From positions 60,652 through 124,651 of the forward strand of contig JBBQTD010000007.1 in the NCBI GenBank assembly GCA_038234715.1: 64,000 nt of DNA, in the 5' to 3' direction. This DNA comes from SZAS-103 sp038234715 (lineage in GTDB: Bacteria; Pseudomonadota; Gammaproteobacteria; Xanthomonadales; Xanthomonadaceae). Shown piece after piece: positions 33,847 through 42,251 of the stretch. The position numbers and the translations under genes are program-made. The notes beneath the pieces are model-generated. The model saw only the letters and a program-made list of their open reading frames with translations, searched no databases and was not told the DNA's origin. How positions within the stretch are numbered: position 1 is the stretch's first letter; the number at the start of each line of letters is the position of its first letter.

Positions 33847-34602
33847 ATGGCCGACGCTGCCTCATCCCCATTCGACATGTTCAAGCCGATCGCGGGTCGC
33901 GCGATCGAAGCGGCATTGAACCGCCTGGTTTCGCTCGACCCAGGTACCCGCGAGGAACTCGCATCACTTGAAGGCCGCACGCTCCGGCTGGTGATGCGTG
34001 CACCTGCGCTTGCTTTGCAATTGACTGTGCGCGAAGGACGTTTTGCGGTGGGGCCCGCCGTTGCGCCGTCCCATCGCAATTCCACGGATGGCACTTCCTC
34101 CGATGGCCATGCAACGGATCGCCCTGCAACGGATGGCTCTTCAACGGAGCCCGATCTGGCGATCCGCGGCACCCTTGGCGGACTGCTTGCGCAATTGCCA
34201 TTCCTGCGCGGGACATCCGGCGCCGGCGCCGTACACATCGCGGGCGACGCGGACCTCGCGCGCCAGCTGCAACGCCTTGCCGAGCGCTTCGACCCGGACT
34301 GGAACCTGCCGTTCACCGACCTGTTCGGGGACGTCGTGGGCGTGCAGATCGCGACCGGCGTGCGCACAGCATTGCGGACGGGACGCGATGGTGCGGCAAC
34401 GTTTGCGCGACGGGCGGCGGAATTCGTCACCGAGGAATCGCGCGATGTCATTGGTCGCGCCGAACTCGACGCGCACCTGGAAGACGTCGACGTATTGCAC
34501 GACCGCGTTGACCGGCTCGCCGCGCGCATGCAGCAGGTGCAGCGCAGGCTGTGCAGTGCGGTTCCGCTCGCCGACGATGGCTCTGCAGCAGGCGACGGGT
34601 GA
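33847..34602 (+). CDS. ubiJ: Ubiquinone biosynthesis accessory factor UbiJ (SCP2 domain)
   Basis: 251 aa. Lipid-binding SCP2 domain that serves the aerobic ubiquinone complex in the cytosol. The N-terminal part (EAALNRLVSLDPGTREELASLEGR, then LRLVMRAPALALQLTVREG) and the C-terminal coiled coil (RDGAATFARRAAEFVTEE...LHDRVDRLAARM) fit UbiJ. Unusual: residues ~77-101 form a Ser/Thr/Asp/Gly-rich low-complexity linker built from repeats of ATDG/STDG type. The GTG start of ubiB lies at or near its stop; ubiE is not adjacent. Confidence 0.88.
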   Translation: MADAASSPFDMFKPIAGRAIEAALNRLVSLDPGTREELASLEGRTLRLVMRAPALALQLTVREGRFAVGPAVAPSHRNSTDGTSSDGHATDRPATDGSSTEPDLAIRGTLGGLLAQLPFLRGTSGAGAVHIAGDADLARQLQRLAERFDPDWNLPFTDLFGDVVGVQIATGVRTALRTGRDGAATFARRAAEFVTEESRDVIGRAELDAHLEDVDVLHDRVDRLAARMQQVQRRLCSAVPLADDGSAAGDG

Positions 34603-34607
34603 TAGGC

Positions 34608-36260
34608 GTGAGTGGAGTCTTGCGCATCCTGCAGATCCTGCGCATCGTGTTGCGGCATCGCCTCGACACCTTGCTCGACGACACCCGCCTCGCGCGCTGG
34701 CTGAAACTGCTGCGTCCGTTCGTGCCCGTGCGCAGCGACGAGGCGCACCTGCCGCGTGGTGAAAGGCTGCGACTTGCGCTGCAGGAACTCGGGCCGCTGT
34801 TCGTGAAGTTCGGCCAGGTGCTCTCGACGCGACGCGACCTGCTGCCGGCTGATATCGCCGATGCGCTGGCCCACCTGCAGGATCGGGTGGCGCCGTTCCC
34901 TGGGGAACAGGCTGAAGCCATCGTGATCGATGCCCTCGGGCAGCCGCTCGCTGCGCTGTATCGCAAGTTCGAGCGTACCCCGCTTGCTTCGGCATCGGTC
35001 GCGCAGGTGCATGCAGCGGAACTTCCCGATGGTCGCCAGGTGGTCGTCAAGGTACTGCGGCCGGCTATCGAGAAACGCATCGCGCAGGACCTGTCCCTGC
35101 TGCGCAGCATCGCGCGGCTCGCCGAGAAGATCGGTCCCGATCCGGAGACGACCAGGCCGCAGGAAATCGTCGCCGAACTCGAAAGATCGCTGCTCAACGA
35201 ACTCGACCTGCAACGCGAAGGCGCAAACGCGAGCCTGATGCGCAGGAACTTCGCAGGCTCGACGGACCTGTACATACCCGAAGTGTTCTGGAGCCACAGC
35301 GCCGAACGCGTGCTGACCCTCGAGCGTGTGAGCGGTGTGCGCGCGGACGACATCGCCGCGCTCGATGCGGCCGGTGTGGATCGCGCGCGGCTTGCGGCGA
35401 CCGGGGTTCGGCTGTTTTACACGCAGGTGTTCCGCGACAATTTCTTCCACGCCGATGCGCATCCGGGCAACCTGTGGATCGATCTGTCGCGCCCGCTGCA
35501 GCCGCGCTTCATCGCGCTCGATTTCGGCATTGTCGGTTCACTGCCGGAGCGCGATCGCTATTACCTCGCGGAGAACTTCACCGCGATCTTCGAGCGCAAC
35601 TACCGGCGCATCGCCGAACTGCACATCGAAGCTGGCTGGATGCCCGCGACGTTGCGGCTCGACGAACTCGAAGCCGACGTGCGCACCGTCTGCGAGCCCT
35701 ACTTCACCCGACCTCTATCGGAGATCGCGCTCGGCGAGGTGCTGTTCAAGCTGTTCAAGGTCGCGCGCAAGAACCAGCTCACCATCCAGCCGCAACTGAT
35801 CCTGTTGCAGAAGACCCTGCTCAACATCGAGGGCATCGGACGTACCCTCGACCCGAAGTGCGATGTGTGGGTGGTTGCCCAGCCGGTGCTCGCCGACATC
35901 CTGCAACGCGAACGCAGCCCGCGCGCGATGCTCGATCGGCTGCGCGAAAAGGTGCCGGGCTGGCTGCTCGGCGCGCCGGAGATCCCGCAACTTCTGCACG
36001 ACTACCTGCGCAAGGCGGTCAAAGGCACCGTCCAATTGCGCATGCAGTCCGACGACCTCGCCGCGCTTGCCGAAAGCTCGCGCGCGGCGCAACGGCAGAC
36101 CGTGCTTGCACTGCTTGGCGCGACGCTCGCGGTCAGCGGCGTGTTGTTGTTCGCGTTCCACATCGGCGGCCGCGAAATGCTTGGCCTGCCGCTCGCGGTC
36201 TGGATGGCCGGAGCCGGCGCGCTCGCTTCCTTCATCGCGGCGTGGCCGCGGCGCAGATGA
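34608..36260 (+). CDS. ubiB: UbiB, atypical kinase of ubiquinone biosynthesis
   Basis: 550 aa. ADCK/AarF protein-kinase-like ATPase at the membrane, needed for ubiquinone. Signature KFGQVLSTRRDLLP (KxGQ), the Ala-rich nucleotide loop ASASVAQVHAA, VVKVLRP, HADAHPGNLW and DFG in ALDFGIVG. Two C-terminal helices (TVLALLGATLAVSGVLLFAF; LPLAVWMAGAGALASFIAAW) anchor it. Start: GTG 34608 (VSGVLRIL), with GTG 34599 overlapping the ubiJ stop as an alternative. Confidence 0.95.
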   Translation: MSGVLRILQILRIVLRHRLDTLLDDTRLARWLKLLRPFVPVRSDEAHLPRGERLRLALQELGPLFVKFGQVLSTRRDLLPADIADALAHLQDRVAPFPGEQAEAIVIDALGQPLAALYRKFERTPLASASVAQVHAAELPDGRQVVVKVLRPAIEKRIAQDLSLLRSIARLAEKIGPDPETTRPQEIVAELERSLLNELDLQREGANASLMRRNFAGSTDLYIPEVFWSHSAERVLTLERVSGVRADDIAALDAAGVDRARLAATGVRLFYTQVFRDNFFHADAHPGNLWIDLSRPLQPRFIALDFGIVGSLPERDRYYLAENFTAIFERNYRRIAELHIEAGWMPATLRLDELEADVRTVCEPYFTRPLSEIALGEVLFKLFKVARKNQLTIQPQLILLQKTLLNIEGIGRTLDPKCDVWVVAQPVLADILQRERSPRAMLDRLREKVPGWLLGAPEIPQLLHDYLRKAVKGTVQLRMQSDDLAALAESSRAAQRQTVLALLGATLAVSGVLLFAFHIGGREMLGLPLAVWMAGAGALASFIAAWPRRR

Positions 36261-36275
36261 CCGCATTCGGAAGCT

Positions 36276-37880
36276 TCACCGCTTCGTGCCGGAACCCGCG
36301 ACATCGTTGAGCGCCCGTTGCATCGCGTCGTGTGCGGCAGGGTCGGTCGCGAAATGGGCGATCAGGTAGTGCTCCGTGTCGGCCAGGCCGGGACGGGGCT
36401 GCTCTTGCTGCACGTCTGCACGCAGTATCCAGCCCGCTGATTCTTCCGGGTGGCTGTGGATCAACGCGTCGGCGATCTTCCATGCCTTGTCCCAATTGTG
36501 CATGCCTTGGCCATACACGAAGCCGAGCCGGGCCTGCGCGTCGCGGTCTTCGGGATTGCGTGAGAGGATCTGGAGATAGTCAGTTTCGGCGGCTTGCAGA
36601 TCTCCGTCGTTCTGCTCGATCCAGGCACGCGCCAGAACCGCACGCGCCGTGTGCAAAGGCTCGGCGACCGCGCGTTGTGCCTCGATGGCAGCCAGCTCGC
36701 CTTCGCCGTGCTTCTCCAGCAAATCTACCAGCCGGAGCCGATCATTCGCGCGCCATGGTGCGAAGCGCAATGCCTCGGCGAGATAGATGACCGAAGCTTC
36801 GAGTTGTTCGCCCGGCCCCTGCCATGACGACGTGGGCCTGGCCCCGTTGCCCGCGTCGGACAAGACGGCCGCCGTAGCCGGTCGATCCAGGATATTGCGC
36901 ATCATCGCAAGCTGCTCAGGCGTCTTGCACGCGCAATGACGAAAGTCCGCCTCGGCTGCCGTCGCCTCCGGCAAGAGCAATTGCAGCACCGAGTTGGCGC
37001 CTGCTTGGCGCTGTGCACGCATGGCTACTGCGCGCATGAGACGGTACGAGCCGCGCCATTCGGGGCGCGCGGCATGTTCGAGTTCCAGGTAAATCGCGTA
37101 ATTGGAAGGATCCACGGCAAGGCCGCGTTCGCTGAGTGAAATCATTTGCTTGACTGAGCCGTCGGCATTCTCTGCGGCCATCGCTGGGGAGTAGGCCGCG
37201 GTCAGTCGCGGATCGATGGCTAGCGCCTGCTCAAGATCGGTTCGGGCCAGGCCAAATAACGGGTGCGCGGCTGCGAACTGCTCTTCAGACGTCGTGTTGC
37301 CCGGCTGCGTTCCGCGAGCGGCAAAAGCTGCCGCGACATACGCGGTTCCGCTGGCGGCCAGGGCAAATGCGCTGCCGGGCACCTGCTTTTTCCACGCATC
37401 GATCGCCGCGCGAGCCTGATCCGGGTCAAGCCCGAAATCCCTTTGGAACGTGTTGTCGAGCAAACCCGTTGCGTCCGGCTGCTGATGCACGGTTGCCTCA
37501 ACCGCTGCAAGCTTGCGATCGACTTCGGCCGCACGTCCCGCTGCAATGAGTTTGCTCGCATCCTCGAGGGTGATTGCGGTGCGCATCTGGTAGCGACAAT
37601 AAGCCGTCACCACGTCGCTTGGCCAATGGCTCGCCGGCGGATCTGGAGAGGTCAGGCAACGCTGTAGTGGATCGGCGAGTTGTTCGGCGGTCTGGACGCG
37701 TTGCAGGAATGCCGGATACGCTTGCGTTACCGCGAACGCACGCGACGGGGCCAGTCCAACCACCGGATTGAGACGCAGTGTCGGCCGATTTGCCTCTTCC
37801 CATCGGCTGACAAACCGGTATTCCGCCGCCGCGATGGCAAGCGTTGCGACAACAACCAATCCCAGGCCGCGTCTGGTCAT
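36276..37880 (-). CDS. Membrane-anchored TPR-like protein, 534 aa
   Basis: The ATG at 37880 has GGAGA upstream. An N-terminal helix (GLGLVVVATLAIAAAEY) anchors it; the rest is helical-repeat protein facing the periplasm. A region near residues 90-190 (EDASKLIAAGRAAEVDRKLAAVE) resembles DUF4034-type domains. The C-terminal part has TPR motifs (AETDYLQILSRNPEDRDAQA). A CAC pair lies in DFRHCACKTPEQ. Function unknown. Convergent with ubiB, 15 bp apart. Confidence 0.7.
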   Translation of the reverse strand: MTRRGLGLVVVATLAIAAAEYRFVSRWEEANRPTLRLNPVVGLAPSRAFAVTQAYPAFLQRVQTAEQLADPLQRCLTSPDPPASHWPSDVVTAYCRYQMRTAITLEDASKLIAAGRAAEVDRKLAAVEATVHQQPDATGLLDNTFQRDFGLDPDQARAAIDAWKKQVPGSAFALAASGTAYVAAAFAARGTQPGNTTSEEQFAAAHPLFGLARTDLEQALAIDPRLTAAYSPAMAAENADGSVKQMISLSERGLAVDPSNYAIYLELEHAARPEWRGSYRLMRAVAMRAQRQAGANSVLQLLLPEATAAEADFRHCACKTPEQLAMMRNILDRPATAAVLSDAGNGARPTSSWQGPGEQLEASVIYLAEALRFAPWRANDRLRLVDLLEKHGEGELAAIEAQRAVAEPLHTARAVLARAWIEQNDGDLQAAETDYLQILSRNPEDRDAQARLGFVYGQGMHNWDKAWKIADALIHSHPEESAGWILRADVQQEQPRPGLADTEHYLIAHFATDPAAHDAMQRALNDVAGSGTKR

Positions 37881-38110
37881 CGCCGTCTCCGAAGTCGCGA
37901 TGCGCCCGTGCGTCACCGATGCGACGAGATTGTACGACGTGCACATCTTTCACCGGAACACGTGATCGATCCGCGAAAAACGACGTCGAGAAAAGGGCGT
38001 CGTGCGAAGACCACGCTTGCGCTCGTTACGCCACGCTGTTTGGCGGCGAGATCTGCGGCCGGGCATGAAGCACAATGCGACTGCCGCTTGTCTGGAGGTT
38101 CACCCGAAGC

Positions 38111-38851
38111 ATGCACAATCCCGAACTAGACATTGTGTACGCCGACGATGCGCTCGCGGTCATCGCAAAACCAGCCGGACTGATGGCGCATGCAAGTCCG
38201 ATGGCGCGCGGCGAGGACGATTTCCTGGTCGATCGCTTGCGTGCGCAATTCGCGCGCGATGTGGTGCTGGTGCATCGGCTTGATCGCGCGACCAGCGGTT
38301 GCGTACTCGTCGCGTTCGACCGCGATACCGCAGCTGCGCTTGGCGCCCAGTTCATGCAACGCAGCGTCGGCAAGACGTATCTCGCCGTGTGTCGCGGCTG
38401 GCCGGAGGAATCCGGCGTGATCGACCATCCGCTCGATGGCGGGCCGGGCAAGCCGCTGAAGAAACCCGCGATCACCGCATTTCGCAGGCTGGCGACGGGC
38501 GAACTGGACGAACCCAGTGGCGGGTTCCCGACCTCGCGTTACGCGTTGCTCGAATGCGCGCCGGACACCGGTCGCTGGCGACAGATCCGACGCCACCTCA
38601 AGCACATCTTCCATCACTTGATCGGCGACAGCAGCCACGGCGACGGCCGCCACAATCGTGCATTCCGCATGCGCGGCGTGCACCGGATGTTGTTGCATGC
38701 GCACACCCTGGAATTCGACCATCCGGGCAACGGCGCGCGCATTGCCGTCGCGGCGCCGCTCGATGCGCAGTTCGAGCGCGCGCTCGGATTGTTCGACTGG
38801 AATGCCATCCCGGTGCCGCTTGCGCATGGTGCAGAAAGGATGTCGCCTTGA
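38111..38851 (+). CDS. truC: tRNA pseudouridine(65) synthase
   Basis: RluA-family synthase, 246 aa, that isomerises U65 of some tRNAs. Catalytic Asp58 is in VHRLDRATSG. The TruC features are IAKPAGLMAH near the start, FPTSRYALLECAPDTGRWRQIRRHL, HLIGDSSHGDGRHNR and MLLHAHTLEF. The order and spacing follow E. coli TruC rather than the RluC/D branch, and there is no S4 domain. Repeat array 2 follows directly. Confidence 0.9.
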   Translation: MHNPELDIVYADDALAVIAKPAGLMAHASPMARGEDDFLVDRLRAQFARDVVLVHRLDRATSGCVLVAFDRDTAAALGAQFMQRSVGKTYLAVCRGWPEESGVIDHPLDGGPGKPLKKPAITAFRRLATGELDEPSGGFPTSRYALLECAPDTGRWRQIRRHLKHIFHHLIGDSSHGDGRHNRAFRMRGVHRMLLHAHTLEFDHPGNGARIAVAAPLDAQFERALGLFDWNAIPVPLAHGAERMSP

Positions 38852-38900
38852 ATGGTGGCAGCCCGTGGTGGAACGGAATCCTTTCTCCAGTAACCACCGC

Positions 38901-39298
38901 GGCACATGGATGGAAGCGGATTTTCCCTCCGTGGAATGGGACGTCGCATGGATGGAATCGGATGATTCATGCATGAAAAGCCGCATCGCATGGATGAAAT
39001 GGAACGATTCACCCATGGAAACTGGCTTCGCATGGATGGAATCGAAGTTTTCCTCCGTGGAACAAGCCGTCACATGGATGGAATGGAATGATTCATCCAT
39101 GAAAAAACCCGTCGCATGGATGAAACGGAACTTTTCATCCGTGGAAAGTGGCGTCGCATGGGTGGAATGGAAGTTTTCCTCCATGCAACAACGCGGCACA
39201 TGGATGGATTCGTACGATTCATCCATGAAAAACCCCTTCACATGGATGAAACGGGACGTTTCCTCCACGCAAACTGACAGGGCATGGATGAATCGGGA
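38901..39298. repeat. Tandem array 2: nine 42-bp units (each two 21-bp halves) plus partials
   Basis: Nine exact 42-bp units run from 38901 to 39278, with a degenerate unit before (from ~38859) and a partial after. Each unit starts GTCGCATGGATGGAA-like and carries TTCATCCATGAAA-like 21 bp later. ATGGATGAAA and TTTTCATCC are near reverse complements, so each unit can fold into a hairpin (clearest in 39111-39152). The + frame reads AWMEWND-SSMKKPV heptads and has no stop. The frame is continuous with the DUF3160 gene downstream. Units differ by point changes only. Confidence 0.9.
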
Positions 39299-39335
39299 CC
39301 GCTTAAACTGCACAAACGCCCACAGGAGCCGCACC

Positions 39336-42251
39336 ATGAAACGCGCGTTACCCATCGTCGCCGTTTCCGTGTTGTTGGTCGCGATGTCCTGTCCCACGCA
39401 GGCCGAAGACGGGGGCGCCTCCGGTCTCGTCAGCGTTGATCAGGACAATCCCCTTGGCAAGCCAGATGCCGCGCCGTTTCAGGAAACAGCATTGACCGTG
39501 CGCGCTTCGCCCGCGAGCGCCATTTCATACCAGCTGGCCGCAGGCCTGAGCGTGCGCGATTTCGAAGTCTCGCCTGCAGGCGACAAGGTCGCGCTGGTGA
39601 CCGAGGACGCGCAGCATCGCCAGCAGGTCGCTTGGTGGCACTTCGACGCCGCCGGCCTATCAGACCCGGTCGAGGTACCCGCGGCCACCCGCATCGCATC
39701 GCTCACGTGGCGGCCGGACGCGGGTCGGTTGTTCGTGCTGGCGACCGATGGGCAGGGATCGCAGATCCTCGGCCTGGATCCGGCGGCAAAGACGTACGCC
39801 GCGACGATCCTCTACCAATCTGCGGTTCCGCTGCGGAGACTGGTCGTCGGGCCGCGACCCTTTGAGGGATCCAAGGGAGTGCCGGCGTACCGGCTGTTTT
39901 TTGGTCAGCAGCTTGCTGGCGGACGCTTCGCCTTGCGGACCGTAACCGAGCGCGGCCAGGTTCCTTACACCGTGGTCGGTCCGGGTCTCGATCCGCAATT
40001 CGTCAAGTCCAACAAGACCGGCACGCCCCCATCGTTCGACCCGCCCAACACCACGATCGCGCCGTCGGCGCTGCCGCTGGCGTTTCACCCGGCGGGCAAT
40101 GCGCTGGTCTGGGAGGACGCCCGGGGCTGCCTGCACAAGAAACCTTACGAACAATCCGATTGGGCCAAGTCGATGCCGTTCGGGAGCGCCTGCGGCAGCA
40201 CGGTGACCTATGCGCAGAACGGCGCAGCAACCCTTGAATGGTCGGCCGCCAAACAGGGGCTGCGGATCCGCGGTTTGATCGATGGTTCCGATCGCACTGA
40301 GGTCGCCAGCGTGCGCCTGGCGTCGGCGCCCTCGCAGATGCCCGATGGCAAAGGCGTTGTGGGACTGACCCGAGACGCCGGTCGCACCACATTGCGCTTC
40401 CTGCCCCTGGACTTGCCTTTGGCAGATGTCGCCAATGCGTGGATGTTCCTCGGCAACGCGGACGACCAGCAGCGCTTCGTGCGCGATCGGGGGCTGTTCC
40501 GCAATCTCCCGGACAAGGACCAGATCTACCAGCTCTACGACAGTGAATCGTATGCGGGCGATCTGGACTTGTCCGCAGCGACCCGCCCCTATTTCGTCAC
40601 CACTGATCTTTTCTGGGAACTTTACGGCGCGACCTTCGACGGGCTGTTCATCGTCGTGGAACGCGAGCGCGCGATTCCCGCATTCCGCACCTTCGTCGCT
40701 GCGACGACGAACGCACTGCGCCTGACCCACCCCGGCTCCGGGCTTGCGACACAGTTAGCCGCAGCGCAGGCCGTACTGGAACATCGCGAAGCCGGCAATC
40801 CGGAAGCACAGAGGATCCTCGCAGCGAACTTCTCCGGGACGACGCCCTTGGGAAATGAACTGGACTACGCTCAACTCAAGCCGCGCGGCCACTACAAGAC
40901 CGAGGAGCAACAGCGCTACTTCAGGGCCATGCGCTACCTTTCGCTGACGCGCCTGTCCGAGGCCGACGCGCAGACCCTGCGCAAGCTCGGGCCGAATGTC
41001 GCGAAGGCAGCTGCGGAATGGATCGGCAGCTACCGCCCCTTCATCGCCGCATCGCGCCTGGACCTCGTCTGGGGCAGCGATGCCGCCAAGGCACCCATCG
41101 CTTCGCACCCGGATGCGTACGGCGGCATCGGCCTGTTTCCCCTGTCGTGGGCCTGGGACAACGAGGCGCTCGACAACGTGATCTATCACGACAATTGGCC
41201 AGTCGCGGAGAAGATCGAATCTCCGGCCGGAATGCGTCGCTTGTTGCCGTCAGGCCTGGATTTCGCGGCGATCCTCGGCAATGCCGATGCGAGGCAACTG
41301 CTCGGCGATCAGGGGCTGATCGCGACCTATCCCAACCTCGCAGTCCGGATCGCGGCGACGTCGCGACGCTTCGTCGCCGATCGCCAGCGGCGACCTACCA
41401 CCTCACTCTACGAGAAATGGATGACGGCGCTCGCCACGCAGTGGGCCGACGATGCATTGGCGCCCGGGATCTCGGGTCCGTTGTGGAATATGAAGCGGCT
41501 CCAGACAGGCCTTGCATCCTGGGCAACCCTCCGCCATTCCACGATCCTCGTAAACGACCAGACGTCCGCCGAAGCCGGCGAAGGTGGTTTCGAGCGGATC
41601 GTGATGGCGCCGCCGCGCGGTTTCGTCGAACCCGACCCGGCAACGTTCGGCGCAATTGCCGATTTGTTCGACGCGACCATCGCGGTGGTGAATGCGGCAC
41701 CGATACTCAAGGGCGATCCGGCGAACGACGCCGCGGTCAGCCAGGGCATCGTCAAGCGCCTTACCCGATCGCGGGACGATGCAAGGATGTTCCAGGCCAT
41801 CGCGAAGAAGGAACTCGGAGGACAGCAACTCGCCCCAGACGACTATGCCGCCATCGAGTTCGTCGGCGGAACGGTCGAGCATGCCTTCCTGGTCTTCATG
41901 AGCTTGTCGAACCCGTCCTACGCGCTCTCCAATCCCGATCCCATGATGAAGGTCGCCGACGTGGCGGGCGCTCGCGGCGAGATCCCGGAAGAGCAGGGGG
42001 TGAAAGCGGGCCCTGCGGGCGGATCGCTCGAGGTCGCAGTCGGCCGTCCTCTGGAGTGGGACCAGATCGTTCCCTTCTATGGTCGACACGAGATCGTGAA
42101 GGGCGCGATCTACTCCTACTACGAGTTCACGCAGCCAGAACCGATCGACGATGCGGCATGGCGGGCCAAGGTCGATGCGCAATCCAGGCCGCCTTGGATC
42201 GCTCGGTTCCTTTCGCACGGGAAGCTCGTGTTTCCTGCCACTGAACCATGA
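39336..42251 (+). CDS. Exported DUF3160 protein, 971 aa
   Basis: Signal peptide MKRALPIVAVSVLLVAMSCPTQA, so periplasmic or secreted. CAGGAG 7 bp before the ATG fixes the start, although the frame stays open upstream through repeat array 2. The first ~360 residues look like a beta-propeller-type region (EVSPAGDKVALVTEDAQHRQQ; SLTWRPDAGRLFVLATDG). The C-terminal ~600 resemble DUF3160: RPYFVTTDLFWELYGATFDG, LFPLSWAWDNEALDNVI, SWATLRHSTILVNDQTSAE. The stop overlaps the CapA-like gene by 4 bp. Function unknown. Confidence 0.8.
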   Translation: MKRALPIVAVSVLLVAMSCPTQAEDGGASGLVSVDQDNPLGKPDAAPFQETALTVRASPASAISYQLAAGLSVRDFEVSPAGDKVALVTEDAQHRQQVAWWHFDAAGLSDPVEVPAATRIASLTWRPDAGRLFVLATDGQGSQILGLDPAAKTYAATILYQSAVPLRRLVVGPRPFEGSKGVPAYRLFFGQQLAGGRFALRTVTERGQVPYTVVGPGLDPQFVKSNKTGTPPSFDPPNTTIAPSALPLAFHPAGNALVWEDARGCLHKKPYEQSDWAKSMPFGSACGSTVTYAQNGAATLEWSAAKQGLRIRGLIDGSDRTEVASVRLASAPSQMPDGKGVVGLTRDAGRTTLRFLPLDLPLADVANAWMFLGNADDQQRFVRDRGLFRNLPDKDQIYQLYDSESYAGDLDLSAATRPYFVTTDLFWELYGATFDGLFIVVERERAIPAFRTFVAATTNALRLTHPGSGLATQLAAAQAVLEHREAGNPEAQRILAANFSGTTPLGNELDYAQLKPRGHYKTEEQQRYFRAMRYLSLTRLSEADAQTLRKLGPNVAKAAAEWIGSYRPFIAASRLDLVWGSDAAKAPIASHPDAYGGIGLFPLSWAWDNEALDNVIYHDNWPVAEKIESPAGMRRLLPSGLDFAAILGNADARQLLGDQGLIATYPNLAVRIAATSRRFVADRQRRPTTSLYEKWMTALATQWADDALAPGISGPLWNMKRLQTGLASWATLRHSTILVNDQTSAEAGEGGFERIVMAPPRGFVEPDPATFGAIADLFDATIAVVNAAPILKGDPANDAAVSQGIVKRLTRSRDDARMFQAIAKKELGGQQLAPDDYAAIEFVGGTVEHAFLVFMSLSNPSYALSNPDPMMKVADVAGARGEIPEEQGVKAGPAGGSLEVAVGRPLEWDQIVPFYGRHEIVKGAIYSYYEFTQPEPIDDAAWRAKVDAQSRPPWIARFLSHGKLVFPATEP

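Noticed and set aside
38126..39397. 423-aa minus-strand frame across array 2 and truC
   Set aside because: Continues antisense through truC; no ribosome site. Explained by the frame-neutral 42-bp period.
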